Shown here one piece after another: positions 46,067 through 58,167 of a DNA stretch of 64,000 bases. Each line of letters opens with the position of its first letter. The first letter of the stretch is position 1. Made by a program: the position numbers and the translations under genes. The DNA is taken from NCBI RefSeq assembly GCF_014836755.1, contig NZ_JACSQF010000004.1, positions 158,004 through 222,003 of the forward strand, given 5' to 3'. The notes beneath the pieces are model-generated. The model did not search any database and was not told the DNA's origin. It saw only the letters and a program-made list of their open reading frames with translations. Source of the stretch: Oerskovia merdavium (GTDB taxonomy: Bacteria > Actinomycetota > Actinomycetes > Actinomycetales > Cellulomonadaceae).

Positions 46067-47581
46067 ATGGACGTTGCAGTGCTCGGTGCGACCGGGGACG
46101 TCGGACGGCAGGTGTGCACGCAGCTCGTCGAGCGGCGCATCCTGCCCCCGACCTCCCGCCTCCAGCTCGTCGGACGCCCCGGCGGGGCGTCGGGGCGCGC
46201 GGTCCACGGCCTGCGGGCGGACCTCGTGGACGCCTACGACGAGCACGCACCCCTGATCGACGTGGCCCACTCCCCCGACGACGTCGTGGCGGACGTGATC
46301 GTCGTCGCGGCGGGAGCCACGTCCCCCGCTCGGGCGGGAGCCTCGCTCGACAGGACCCGGCTCGCGCTCGGCAACCGCGAGGTCTTCGCCGGCTACGCCG
46401 ACGCGATCGCACGGCACGGCTCGGGGCACGAGGTCGTGATCGTGGTGTCGAACCCCGTCGAGGTGGGCGTCGCGGTCATGGCGCGGACGCTCGGCGCGCA
46501 CCGCGTGGTCGGGATGGGCGCGTGGCTCGACACGCTGCGCTTCCGGCGCGAGATCGCCGCCGAGCTGGGCGTGCGGCGGCACCGCGTGGGCGGGTTCGTC
46601 GCAGGGCAGCACGGTGAGGACGCCGTCCCGCTGTGGTCGACGGTCCGCATCAGCGGCCACGACCCCGCCGAGCGCGAGCGCACGCTGCGGCGCCTGCGCC
46701 GAGGCCGCACGCTCGACGCCTTCCCGCGCGAGATCGCCCAGGCCCAGGCCGAGCTCGTCGAGGTCGCGGCCGTCGACGTCGGGGCGGCCTACCGGCTGAT
46801 CGACACGTGGCCCGCGGACCTGCGCCTCGTCGCGCGCCCGTGGATGACGCACCAGAGCGGCGCCAAGACCGCGACGGCGACCGCCGCCGCGACAGCCGAC
46901 CTGGTCGAGGTCGTGCTCGACGGCCGCGAGACCGTCGTCGCCGGCCAGGTCGCTCTCGACGGAGAGGTGTCGCTCGCGGGCCGACCGCTGCAGGGAGTGC
47001 TGGGCGTACCGCTCGTCCTGGGCCCCGAGGGGTGGACGCGCGTCCTCCTGGACCCCTTGCCCGACGACGAGGCGCGCCGCCTGCGAGGAGCGGCGGCAGC
47101 CGTGGGGGCGTCGTTGCGGTCGGCGGGGATCGAGGACGGGGCCCGGGCCGGCTCCGGCGACGACCTCCCCTCCGAGGAGGTCGGGGTCGAGGAGGCCGGG
47201 ATGGAGGGCGACCAGGTCGGCCAGGCCGGCCAGGCCCGCTCCCGTGAGCGGATCGTGGCCGTCGACGGGCAGGGCGCCCGGGACGGTGCGCCCGCGCCCG
47301 AGTCCTCGTGGGCCGCCCAGGTCCACGGACTGCATGGCGTCGGCACCCTCACGGGCCTCGCGGGCGTCTTCTCGACGCGTGGCGTGAGCTTCGAGTCGTT
47401 GGCGACCGAACCCGTCGACGGTGACGGCGACGCCGGGACGATCCACGTGACCTTCCGGGCGACCCGTCGACGTGCCCGCGCGCTCGAGCGTGCGGTGACC
47501 CGCCTCGCGACGGTGCGCTCCGTCGTCGTGCAGGAGACCACCGACCGGCCGTCCTCGCCGCGGGCCCGCGCCGACCGCTAG
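46067..47581 (+). CDS. Lactate/malate dehydrogenase-like protein fused to an ACT-like domain
   Basis: 504 residues. The NAD site VLGATGDVGRQV is LDH/MDH-like. SNPVEVGVAVMA and the catalytic His of GQHGEDAVPLWS follow, and THQSGAKTATATAAA resembles the C-terminal helix. A Gly/Glu-rich linker at about 360-400 leads to an ACT-like module (VHGLHGVGTLTGLAGVFSTRGVSFESLAT... IHVTFRATRRRARALERAVTRLATVRSVVV). ACT domains bind amino acids, so allosteric control of the dehydrogenase is plausible. It lies directly upstream of the glycine riboswitch. Substrate and ligand are unknown. Confidence 0.75.
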   Translation: MDVAVLGATGDVGRQVCTQLVERRILPPTSRLQLVGRPGGASGRAVHGLRADLVDAYDEHAPLIDVAHSPDDVVADVIVVAAGATSPARAGASLDRTRLALGNREVFAGYADAIARHGSGHEVVIVVSNPVEVGVAVMARTLGAHRVVGMGAWLDTLRFRREIAAELGVRRHRVGGFVAGQHGEDAVPLWSTVRISGHDPAERERTLRRLRRGRTLDAFPREIAQAQAELVEVAAVDVGAAYRLIDTWPADLRLVARPWMTHQSGAKTATATAAATADLVEVVLDGRETVVAGQVALDGEVSLAGRPLQGVLGVPLVLGPEGWTRVLLDPLPDDEARRLRGAAAAVGASLRSAGIEDGARAGSGDDLPSEEVGVEEAGMEGDQVGQAGQARSRERIVAVDGQGARDGAPAPESSWAAQVHGLHGVGTLTGLAGVFSTRGVSFESLATEPVDGDGDAGTIHVTFRATRRRARALERAVTRLATVRSVVVQETTDRPSSPRARADR

Positions 47582-47628
47582 GCTAGGACCCGCACGACCA
47601 CAACCACATACTGCTGCTCGAACCACTG

Positions 47629-47868
47629 CGGGAGAGCCCGGCCACCTCAGGGTGAGGTCGGCGCCGAAGGAGCAACTCCTCCCCGAGAAACTCTCAGGCC
47701 GACGTACCGCGGTGGCGAGGCAACTCTGGAAAGCGGTGACCCCGTCCCCCTCGGGGGGCGAGTCCCCTACCGACGGTGCAAGCCGGCGCGCCCCGGGTCC
47801 GCGAGGACCATGGCGGACCGGCAAAACTCTCAGGTCGACGCTGCGCGTCCGATGACAGAGCGGGGAGG
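47629..47868 (+). promoter_or_regulatory. Tandem glycine riboswitch controlling the gcv genes
   Basis: Two glycine-aptamer-like units in series. The first has gggagagcccgg, a gcgccgaaggagcaactcc block, and gaaactctcaggc. The second has aactctggaaagcg, a long stem, gcaagccggcg, and aaaactctcaggtcga, ending at tgacagagcgggga. The paired conserved 'aaactctcagg' boxes are characteristic. It precedes gcvP by about 56 bases, so glycine should switch on the cleavage system. Confidence 0.93.
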
Positions 47869-47924
47869 AACTGGTGGGCTCCCGAGCCTGCCGCCGTCTT
47901 CCTCGCCGACCCCCGGAGACCTCC

Positions 47925-50825
<2,901 letters not shown>

Positions 50826-50879
50826 GGTCGACCGGTCCGGCGCGCCCCCCCGGTCGTGCCGGACCCGGCCGGCCCCCGG

Positions 50880-50890
50880 CCCCCCCCCCC
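50880..50890. repeat. Run of eleven C between gcvP and gcvT
   Basis: An 11-C homopolymer lies in the 123-bp spacer between gcvP and gcvT, followed by tggggg. It is likely slippage-prone and could also be part of a weak hairpin or be an assembly length error. Confidence 0.6.
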
Positions 50891-50948
50891 TGGGGGAGCG
50901 AGCGTGACGCAGAGGTCACGTCGCCCCGGCTCCCCCGAGAGGAACACC

Positions 50949-52121
50949 ATGACGGAGTCCGAGCAGCACACCACGGCCGCTGACCGCCTCAGCCCGCTCC
51001 ACGACGAGCACGTCGCCCTGGGAGCCTCGCTCACGAGCTTCGGCGGCTGGCAGATGCCGCTGCGGTACACGAGCGACCTGGCCGAGCACCGTGCCGTGCG
51101 CGAGGCGGCCGGCCTGTTCGACCTCTCCCACATGGGGGAGATCGAGGTCAGCGGGCCCCAGGCCGCCGCAGCCCTGGACCGGGCGCTCGTCGGCAACCTC
51201 ACGGCCGTGGCCGTGGGTCGTGCGCGGTACACCATGATCTGCGCCGAGGACGGCTCGGTCCTGGACGACCTGGTCGTCTACCGCCTGGCCGAGGAGACGT
51301 TCCTCGTCGTGGCCAACGCGGGGAACGCGCCGTTGGTGACGCAGGAGCTGGTCCGCCGGTGCGCGGGCTTCGACGCGACCGTCACCGACCAGGCTGAAGA
51401 GACCGCGCTCGTCGCGGTCCAGGGGCCCCGCGCCGAGGAGATCGTCACCTCGCTCGTCGCCGCTGACGACGTACAGACCGTCAAGGACCTGAAGTACTAC
51501 GCGTCGGTCTCGGTGCGGGTCGCAGGTCTCGACACGTTGCTGGCCCGCACCGGCTACACGGGCGAGGACGGGTTCGAGCTGTTCGTCCCGGCCGAGCACG
51601 CGCGGGAGCTGTGGCAGGCCGTGCTGACGGCGGGGGAGCCCCTGGGGCTCGCCCCGGCAGGTCTCTCGGCCCGCGACTCGCTGCGCCTCGAGGCGGGCAT
51701 GCCCCTCTACGGGCACGAGCTCGACACCACCACCACGCCGTACGAGGCGGGCCTCGGGCGCGTCGTGAAGCTCGACAAGGTCGATGCCGAGGGCAACCCG
51801 CTCGAGTTCGTCGGGCGCGCTGCGCTCGCGTCGCGCAAGGGCGCACAGCCCGCGCGCGTGCTCGTGGGCCTCCGCGGACTCGGCAAGCGTCCCGCCCGCG
51901 CGGGCTACGCCGTCGTGATCCCGGGCAAGGACCCCGACGTGCAGATCGGGTTCGTGACCTCGGGAGCGCCCTCGCCCACGCTCGGGTACCCGATCGCGAT
52001 GGCGTACGTGACCCCCGAGTTCAGCGCCGAGGGCACCGAGCTCGCGGTCGACGTCCGTGGTCGCGAGGAGCCGGTGGTGATCGTGCCCATGCCGTTCTAC
52101 CGTCGTCCTCAGGCGTCCTGA
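50949..52121 (+). CDS. gcvT: Aminomethyltransferase (glycine cleavage T-protein)
   Basis: 390 residues from ATG 50949 behind gagaggaacacc. The family motifs are GGWQMPLRY, GLFDLSHMGEIEVSGP, RARYTMICAEDG, LLARTGYTGEDGFELF and LEAGMPLYGHELD. It transfers the methylene group from aminomethyl-lipoyl-GcvH to tetrahydrofolate and releases ammonia. Second gene of the gcv operon, 123 bp after gcvP. Confidence 0.96.
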   Translation: MTESEQHTTAADRLSPLHDEHVALGASLTSFGGWQMPLRYTSDLAEHRAVREAAGLFDLSHMGEIEVSGPQAAAALDRALVGNLTAVAVGRARYTMICAEDGSVLDDLVVYRLAEETFLVVANAGNAPLVTQELVRRCAGFDATVTDQAEETALVAVQGPRAEEIVTSLVAADDVQTVKDLKYYASVSVRVAGLDTLLARTGYTGEDGFELFVPAEHARELWQAVLTAGEPLGLAPAGLSARDSLRLEAGMPLYGHELDTTTTPYEAGLGRVVKLDKVDAEGNPLEFVGRAALASRKGAQPARVLVGLRGLGKRPARAGYAVVIPGKDPDVQIGFVTSGAPSPTLGYPIAMAYVTPEFSAEGTELAVDVRGREEPVVIVPMPFYRRPQAS

Positions 52122-52250
52122 CCGTCGTCGGACCGGTCCTGACGCCCGGTCCTGGCGTCAGGACCTGCCCCGCGCAGCGCACCGCCCCCGTTCTGCGGGC
52201 CACACGGCCCGCCCCCGTCCAGCACCCGCACCAGCACACCAGGAGCCCCC

Positions 52251-52622
52251 ATGGCCGACTTCCCCGGCAACCTGCAGTACACCGCCGAGCACGAGTGGCT
52301 CGACGCCTCGAACCCGGCCGTCATCGGCATCACGAGCACGGCCGCCGAGGCGCTCGGTGACATCGTCTACCTCGAGCTCCCCGAGGTCGGGGCGGCCGTC
52401 ACGGCCGGCGCGGTGATCGGCGAGGTCGAGTCGACCAAGTCGGTCTCCGAGCTCTACTCCCCCGTCACGGGGACGGTGGCCGAGGTCAACCAGGCCGCGA
52501 TCGACGACCCGTCGCTCGTCAACGCCGAGCCCTTCGCGGGTGGCTGGCTCATCAAGGTCGACGTGACCGAGACGGGCCCCGTGCTCACGGCCGAGGAGTA
52601 CAGCGCGCTCGTGGGCGGCTGA
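52251..52622 (+). CDS. gcvH: Glycine cleavage H-protein
   Basis: 123 residues; ATG behind ccaggagcccc. HEWL and [23 protein letters not shown] precede the lipoyl-attachment Lys in [15 protein letters not shown]. This is the mobile lipoyl carrier between P, T and L proteins. L-protein is not in the window. Third gene of the operon, ending at a strong terminator. Confidence 0.97.
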   Translation: MADFPGNLQYTAEHEWLDASNPAVIGITSTAAEALGDIVYLELPEVGAAVTAGAVIGEVESTKSVSELYSPVTGTVAEVNQAAIDDPSLVNAEPFAGGWLIKVDVTETGPVLTAEEYSALVGG

Positions 52623-52664
52623 CGGACAGCAGCGATGATCTGCGTCCGGCGACGGACGCGCCTC

Positions 52665-52704
52665 GGAGGGCCGGTTTCGCGACGACGTCGCGGGCCGGCC
52701 CTCC
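52665..52704 (+). terminator. Terminator of the gcv operon
   Basis: A long nested inverted repeat (ggagggccgg at 52665-52674 with ccggccctcc at 52695-52704) encloses an inner cgcgac/gtcgcg stem. It closes gcvP-gcvT-gcvH. Confidence 0.8.
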
Positions 52705-53029
52705 GGGCGTCCCGGGTGCGTTCGGGTTGTGAGTCACGCACGCTCGGCCCAAACTGTGAGGCGGGTCACAATTCTCGTCGCAACGCGACAAGGGTGATCT
52801 GGGACACATGGGAGATACCACCTGCTACCGCTCGTCGCGGGTAGAAATCGCTCTGACCAGCGGAAATGCACCGTACCTGCGATGCTCACGCGCCGCTCGG
52901 CAGAGCAATCCAGATTGAGGGTGAAAAACCGCGTCATGAATCGACGACTGGGCCATCTCTCCCAGTAGCAGCAAGGCGCCGGATCGATCCATGACGCGAT
53001 GGAGAGACCGGTCAGCACATGGAGGAAGC
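52705..53029. other. Gene-free upstream region of the LuxR-type gene
   Basis: About 325 bases of markedly lower G+C than the surroundings, with no supported ORF. Likely a long 5' untranslated or promoter region of the downstream HTH gene. The palindromic words gtgagtcac and gtgaggcgggtcac near 52729-52770 are possible regulatory sites. Confidence 0.45.
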
Positions 53030-53272
53030 ATGAGCATCATCGAACTGGCCCGGACCGAGTCGCCGGCAACCCAGCTCTCAGCCCCGCTCACCCGTCGTGA
53101 GCACGTGGTGCTGTCGAACCTCTCCGAGGACATCACCCTGGAGCAGATCGCCACCAAGCTGTTCGTGACGCGCAACACCGTCAAGTCGCAGGTGCGCAGC
53201 CTCTACCGCAAGCTCGGCGTCTCGACCCGCGCAGAAGCGGTCGAGTGGGCCAAGGCTGCCGGGATCCGCTGA
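53030..53272 (+). CDS. Stand-alone LuxR-type HTH regulator
   Basis: 80 residues; ATG behind ggaggaagc. Apart from about 20 N-terminal residues it is only the GerE/LuxR DNA-binding domain: LTRREHVVLSNLSEDITLEQIATKLFVTRNTVKSQVRSLYRKLGVSTRAEAVEWA. No receiver or sensor domain. A long, low-GC upstream region suggests it is itself regulated. Confidence 0.88.
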   Translation: MSIIELARTESPATQLSAPLTRREHVVLSNLSEDITLEQIATKLFVTRNTVKSQVRSLYRKLGVSTRAEAVEWAKAAGIR

Positions 53273-53407
53273 GCCGGTCCCGCACCGGCACCGTCGCCCG
53301 CCGACATCTGTCGGCGGGATCGTGAGCCTCGGCCGGGTCGCCGCGTGTGACCAGCCGGACACGTCCCGGGTCCTGTCCCGTCATGTCCGGCGTGAAACAC
53401 TCCGCGT

Positions 53408-53836
53408 ATGACTCTCCGCCGACTCGTGGTCGCCGCGGCCGTCGTCGACGACCTCGCCACGCCCCGCCTCCTGCTCGCCGCGCGCCGTTCCCGGCCGATC
53501 GAGCTGGCCGGGCGCTGGGAGTTCCCCGGCGGCAAGGTGGATCCGGGGGAAACCCCCGTCGAAGGGCTGCACCGTGAGCTCCGCGAGGAGCTCGGTGTGC
53601 AGGTCGAGCTCGGAGCCGAGCTCCTCGGGCCCGACGACGGGGGCTGGAACATCACGGACCGTCACGTCATGCGCCTGTGGCTCGCGCGCGTCGTCGCCGG
53701 TGAGCCCGAGCCCCTGGTCGAGCACGACGCGCTGCGCTGGCTCCCTGCGGGCGAGTGGGAGAGCGTCGACTGGCTCGACGGTGACGTCCGGATCGTCGAG
53801 GCGCTCAGCGAATGGGTCGCCAGGGAAGCCGTCTGA
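53408..53836 (+). CDS. Nudix hydrolase, MutT/8-oxo-dGTPase-like
   Basis: 142 residues. The Nudix box reads GKVDPGETPVEGLHRELREELGV, preceded by WEFPGG. This arrangement is typical of MutT-type nucleotide sanitising enzymes, though pyrophosphatases of other nucleotides are possible. Its 3' end overlaps the convergent P-loop kinase by 32 bp. Confidence 0.9.
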   Translation: MTLRRLVVAAAVVDDLATPRLLLAARRSRPIELAGRWEFPGGKVDPGETPVEGLHRELREELGVQVELGAELLGPDDGGWNITDRHVMRLWLARVVAGEPEPLVEHDALRWLPAGEWESVDWLDGDVRIVEALSEWVAREAV

Positions 53837-54389
53837 CCCAGGTCTCGACCTGCCGTCTGCTCCGCAGCCGCACGAGCGCGACGGGCGGGTCCTGCCGGGC
53901 CGCGACCACCGGGAGGTCACGCAACGAGCGTCGCGTCGACCACGCCCACCGGACGATGTGGTCGCGGTCCGTGAAGATCGTCCAGAGCGACGGCTCGACG
54001 TTCCCGTTCCACAGCACCTCCTTGTGCCGGGCCCGGCGCACGGTCCTCGTCACGACCTGACGCATGGTGGTCAGGGTGGGGAGGTCGAGCCACACGACGA
54101 GCTCGGCCTCGTCCAGCAGGAGCGGGCGCACGGCGCGGTACTGCCACTCCATGACGAACGCCTCCTGCCCGACGGCGGCCCGCACGTCCTCGACGAACGT
54201 CGCCCGGGGAGTCCAGTCGGGTCCGTGGAAGAGCGCGTCGATCTCGGTGTGCGGCAGGTCGAGCCGTGCGGCGAGCCGTCGTGCAAGGGTCGTCTTGCCC
54301 GAGCCCGAGACCCCGGCGACGAGGATGCGGCAAGGGATGTGCCCGAGGTGCGCGACGACGTCGTCCTGGGGTCCGAGGGTCGAGTGCAC
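53805..54389 (-). CDS. P-loop nucleotide kinase-like ATPase
   Basis: 194 residues from GTG 54389. Walker A AGVSGSGKTTLARRLA begins near 25, followed by LPHTEIDALFHGPDW and LVVWLDLPTLTTM, the pattern of the adenylate-kinase-like (FlaR/AAA_18) topology-modulation family. The C-terminal part is rich in Arg. Substrate unknown. Confidence 0.8.
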   Translation of the reverse strand: MHSTLGPQDDVVAHLGHIPCRILVAGVSGSGKTTLARRLAARLDLPHTEIDALFHGPDWTPRATFVEDVRAAVGQEAFVMEWQYRAVRPLLLDEAELVVWLDLPTLTTMRQVVTRTVRRARHKEVLWNGNVEPSLWTIFTDRDHIVRWAWSTRRSLRDLPVVAARQDPPVALVRLRSRRQVETWVRRLPWRPIR

Positions 54390-54433
54390 CCCGGGACACT
54401 ACCCGACGCCGTGCGGGTGCGGCGTGCGAGGAG

Positions 54434-55470
54434 TCAGCCGTCGGCGGGCTCGCGGGCGGGGGAGTCGTCGGCGGGGGCATCGGCGGCCGGTACCGACTGC
54501 TCGCCCAGGTGCTTCGGGGTCCAACCGGTGCTGACGGCCCCGATCATCTGCGGGGGAGTGTGCTTGCGGGCCCACGCCTTGAACACGAGGTACATGACGA
54601 TCACGAGGATGTACCGGAGGTTCGCCAGGAGCAGCTGGGCCGTGGGCTCGCCGCACCCGAGCGTGGCCGACGTGTCGTTGAGCGAGTGGACCACCATGAC
54701 GAGCAGGATCCCGCCGAGCGCGGCAGGTGTCCCCTTGCGGCCGTACAGGTGCCAGGCCCGCCACGCGATCGCGACCGCGATGCCCGTGAAGAGCCAGTGG
54801 AAGGGCGAGACGCCGAAGATGCGTGCGACCTGGGCTGCGATGACCGACGTGGTGGTGACGGCCGGGGTCTCGCCGCCGCAGAAGGCCGGCCCGGACGCCG
54901 CAGCCATCTGGTATGCGTAGAGCGTGGTCTCGGCGATCGCGAACCCGAACCCGGAGGCCAGGCCGATCGCCACGCCCACGCGCGGGTTGCGGTAGGTGCC
55001 GAGCAGGAACAGGGCGATGGGCACGAGCAGCTTGGCAGTCTCCTCGGTGAGCCCGACGAGGTTCGCGGAGAGCGAGATGCCGCCGATCGAGCCGGTGAGG
55101 TTGTTGAGGTTCATGCCCACGAGGAAGGTGGCGCCGGCCGTGGCGACCGCGACGGCCACGACCTGGCGGAGCCCGATCAGGTCCCGGAGAGCGAGCTGGC
55201 GGTCCACGAACCCGTAGAAGGCCCAGCAGACCAGGGCCATCGCCCCCAGAAGCGTCCGCGGAAGTGGTGGCCGCGGTCGGCCGCCTCGTCGCCGTCGGTG
55301 ACGCGGGCCGTCCAGGCCTGTCCGTCCCACAACCGGCGCCGTGGTGACCTGGCGGCGGGGTCGGGGAACCACCGGGCCGGGGGCGCGTCGGTCGGCCGCG
55401 GCGCCAGGCGCCAGGCGGCGTAGAAGCCGGCGACGAGCAGGACCGCACCGAGCACGTTGAGCAACATCAT
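54434..55470 (-). pseudogene. PrsW-type intramembrane protease fused to a DUF2510 domain, frameshifted
   Basis: The N-terminal part in one frame (from ATG 55470) has one membrane helix and a DUF2510 motif (WFPDPAARSPRRRLWDGQAWT). The rest lies in another frame as a multi-helix PrsW-family protein: LTEETAKLL is the glutamic catalytic motif, followed by ASGFGFAIAETTLY, HWLFTGIAVAIAW and VVHSLNDTSA. Inserting one G in the CCCCC run at 55243-55247 (G on the coding strand) joins them as RFWGAMALVCW. PrsW proteases activate sigma factors by cutting anti-sigma factors. Either a genuine slippage mutation or a sequence error; an ATG at 55240 could also serve as an independent start. Confidence 0.7.
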
Positions 55471-55700
55471 GACTGCAGCCAATCACTGAGATCTGTCGAA
55501 GAACGGAGGAACCTCACGACACGCCGCCGGTCGGCCCGGCGGTGGCTTCTCGTGTCCTCATGTCTCGAGCCTCTCGCGCGCCCTGGTGCGGGACGTCGGT
55601 CCCGGTGGTGATCTTCCGACCGGCCCGTACTGCGTGCGTGGTAGGCGTCTGACCTGCGTGGACGCGCCCGCGGGCGCCGAGCCCCGGGTATCGTCGAACG

Positions 55701-56984
55701 GTGGACCCTGCCCCTTCGCGACCGACCGGCACGAGCCGTGCGCGGGTCGCCCGGGCGACGGCGCGCTGGAGAGGACTTCCCCCGCCGGTGCGCGACGCGG
55801 TCGGGGCCGTGGTCGTCCTCGTCGTGCTCGCCACGCCTCAGGTCGTCGCGCCCGAGCGGTACCCGAGCACCGTGGTCTCGGTCGTCGCGCTCGTCGTCGC
55901 GTGCGGGGGACTCGTGTGGCGTCGGACGAACCCGCTGCTCGCGGTGGGCGTCGCCCTGGTCGCGATGGTCGGGTCCGCCGCGATCGACGCCGACTCGTCG
56001 CTCGCGTTCGGCCCCGGGCTCGTCGCGATCTACTCGGTCGCGGCCTACGCCGGGCGCCGTGAGGCGGTGCTCGCGACGCTGGCCACCGTCGTCGCGTACC
56101 CGGCGGTGCTCGTCCTCGTGGGCGGCCTGGACCCCACGGGTTCCTACGTCGTGCTCGTCGTGGTCCTGATCGTCCTGGCCGCAGCGCTGGGCGCGGCGAT
56201 CGGCGCTCAGCGCGCCGTCGTCTCCTCGGCACGCGACCGTGCCGCGCGCGCCGAGGAGAGCCGTGAGGCAGAGGCGGCCCGCCGCGTCACCCAGGAGCGG
56301 CTGCGCATCGCGCGCGAGCTGCACGACGTCGTCGCGCACCACGTGGCGGTCATCAGCGTGCAGGCGGGTGCGGCCGAGGCGCTCTTCGACAAGCGCCCCG
56401 ACATGGCCCGGGAGGCGATCGGCCACGTGCGCGACGCGGGGGAGAGGGTCCTGTCCGAGATGTCCTCGCTGCTGCACCTCCTGCGGGACGACGACGAACC
56501 GGGCGACGCCACCCCCGCGCCGGGGGTCGCCGACCTTCCGCGCCTCCTCGACGAGGTGCGGTCCACCGGCCTCGAGGTCGTCGAACGGACCACGGGCGCC
56601 CCGCGCAGACTGCCCCCGGTGCTGGACCTCACGGTCTACCGGGTGGTCCAGGAGGCGCTGACCAACGCGCACCGGCACGGCACCGGGCGGGCCGACCTGA
56701 GCGTGGTGCACAGTGAGGGCTCGGTCGTCGTCGAGGTCGTCAACCCCGTTCCGGGACGCCCGGGGCAGGGCGGGGCCGCCCTGCACGGGAGCGGCCTGGG
56801 GCTCGTGGGGCTGCGGGAACGTGTGGCCGCGGTCGGCGGCTCGGTCGAGACCGGCTCGCGCGACGGGTCCTGGGTCGTGCGGGTCCTGCTCCCTGTGCCC
56901 GCCGTGCCTCTCGTGCCCGCCGACGATCCGGCTCGGTCCGGTGCCACCGACCCCGCGCAGTCCACCAGCCAGGAGGCCCCGTGA
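55701..56984 (+). CDS. Two-component sensor histidine kinase (HisKA_3 type)
   Basis: 427 residues from GTG. Five to six N-terminal membrane helices (about 33-165), then a coiled linker, the HisKA_3 phosphoacceptor RELHDVVAHHVAVISVQ with His, and a HATPase_c domain with VQEALTNAHRHG and GLGLVGLRERV. This is a NarL/DesK-type sensor with an unknown, probably membrane, stimulus. It overlaps the response regulator by 4 bp. Confidence 0.93.
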   Translation: MDPAPSRPTGTSRARVARATARWRGLPPPVRDAVGAVVVLVVLATPQVVAPERYPSTVVSVVALVVACGGLVWRRTNPLLAVGVALVAMVGSAAIDADSSLAFGPGLVAIYSVAAYAGRREAVLATLATVVAYPAVLVLVGGLDPTGSYVVLVVVLIVLAAALGAAIGAQRAVVSSARDRAARAEESREAEAARRVTQERLRIARELHDVVAHHVAVISVQAGAAEALFDKRPDMAREAIGHVRDAGERVLSEMSSLLHLLRDDDEPGDATPAPGVADLPRLLDEVRSTGLEVVERTTGAPRRLPPVLDLTVYRVVQEALTNAHRHGTGRADLSVVHSEGSVVVEVVNPVPGRPGQGGAALHGSGLGLVGLRERVAAVGGSVETGSRDGSWVVRVLLPVPAVPLVPADDPARSGATDPAQSTSQEAP

Positions 56985-57646
56985 CCGTCCGTGTGCTCGT
57001 CGTCGACGACCAGGAGCTCATCCGGGCGGGCTTCGCCGCGCTGCTCGGGGTCAGTGACGGGATCGAGGTCGTGGGGGAGGCGGCCGACGGGGCCCGGGCG
57101 GTCGAGCTGGCACGAGACCTGCGGCCCGACGTCGTCGTGATGGACCTCCGGATGCCGGGGACGGACGGGATCTCCGCGACCGCGCAGATCGTCGGCGACC
57201 CCGATCTCGCGGAGGTCCACGTGCTCGTCCTGACGACGTTCGAGGACGACGAGCACGTGATCGGAGCGCTGCGCGCCGGCGCGGCCGGGTTCCTGGGCAA
57301 GGGTGTGCGCCCACAGGTCCTCGTGGACGCGGTGCGCACCGTCGCTGCGGGGGACTCGCTCCTGTCCCCGCAGGCCACCCGGAGCCTGATCGCACGGGCG
57401 GTCACGACCGAACCGCGGCCCCGCGTCGACGGCGAGGCCTTCCGGTCGCTCACCGACCGTGAGCGCGAGGTCGTGCTCCTGGTCGCCCAGGGGCTGAGCA
57501 ACGACGACATCTCGGCGCGGCTGCACGTCACGCCGCTCACGGCCAAGACGCACGTGAACCGAGCGATGTCGAAGCTCGGGGCCCGTGACCGGGCCCAGCT
57601 CGTGGTCCTCGCGTACCGGTCGGGGCTCGTCACGGGCGAGGCCTGA
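56981..57646 (+). CDS. NarL/LuxR-type response regulator
   Basis: 221 residues from the GTG at 56981 overlapping the kinase stop. The receiver has acidic VVDDQ, phosphoacceptor Asp in VVVMDLRMPG, and Thr/Lys in VLTTFE and LGKGV. The LuxR HTH is LTDREREVVLLVAQGLSNDDISARLHVTPLTAKTHVNRAMSKLG. Partner of the preceding kinase. Confidence 0.95.
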   Translation: MTVRVLVVDDQELIRAGFAALLGVSDGIEVVGEAADGARAVELARDLRPDVVVMDLRMPGTDGISATAQIVGDPDLAEVHVLVLTTFEDDEHVIGALRAGAAGFLGKGVRPQVLVDAVRTVAAGDSLLSPQATRSLIARAVTTEPRPRVDGEAFRSLTDREREVVLLVAQGLSNDDISARLHVTPLTAKTHVNRAMSKLGARDRAQLVVLAYRSGLVTGEA

Positions 57647-58167
57647 GGACCTGCAACGGGCTCTGGCGGCGGGCGGGCTCCGAGGGTTCGGTCCCGGCGT
57701 GGAGAGGTCGACCTGACGCGCGGGCCGGGCCTCGCGCGTCCTGCTCGTCCCCGGGCGACGCCGTTCGGCGTGCGGACCGTTCGGAACTGTGCCCTACTAC
57801 TGAGCGGTAGGTTTCAACTTTTGATTGACAGGCGATAGAAGTCGGCCTAGATTCCTACCAGGTGGTCGAGGAAGACCATCTCGGTAGCAGGTAGATACAC
57901 CGCATTCCAGGAACTTCCGGGCCGCTCACGCTGTGTGAGCGTTCATCCGTCGGGGCGACCCGGCGTTCAGCCGGTGCCACCCGACAGCGATGACGGAGAA
58001 CACCACCACTCGACGGCGAGGGGAGGACGACGACGGTGGCGAGGGCGGGAGTGCCCGGGGAGCCACCTCCACGTGACACAAAAGACCGGACCACCCGTGA
58101 TCCCGCTGTCTCAGCAGCGAGCGGTGGCCCGGTCCGGCGATGAACCCCCATGAGGAGCTGCATCACT
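57647..58167. promoter_or_regulatory. Promoter region and structured leader of the secreted-enzyme cluster
   Basis: About 520 bases without a supported gene. TTGACA (57825-57830) and TAGATT (57848-57853) are 17 bp apart, an unusually good sigma-70-type promoter for this genome. Just upstream, cctac-N9-gtagg (from 57794) may be an operator. The leader of about 300 nt has several hairpins: ggtggtc/gaccatc near 57861-57880, cgctcac-gctgt-gtgagcg (57923-57941), and ccggacc/ggtccgg (58086-58137) just before the ribosome site. Confidence 0.65.

Noticed and set aside
52880..52970. A 28-codon frame (MLTRRSAEQ...) upstream of the LuxR-type gene
   Set aside because: Too short, no ribosome site and no supporting evidence of coding.
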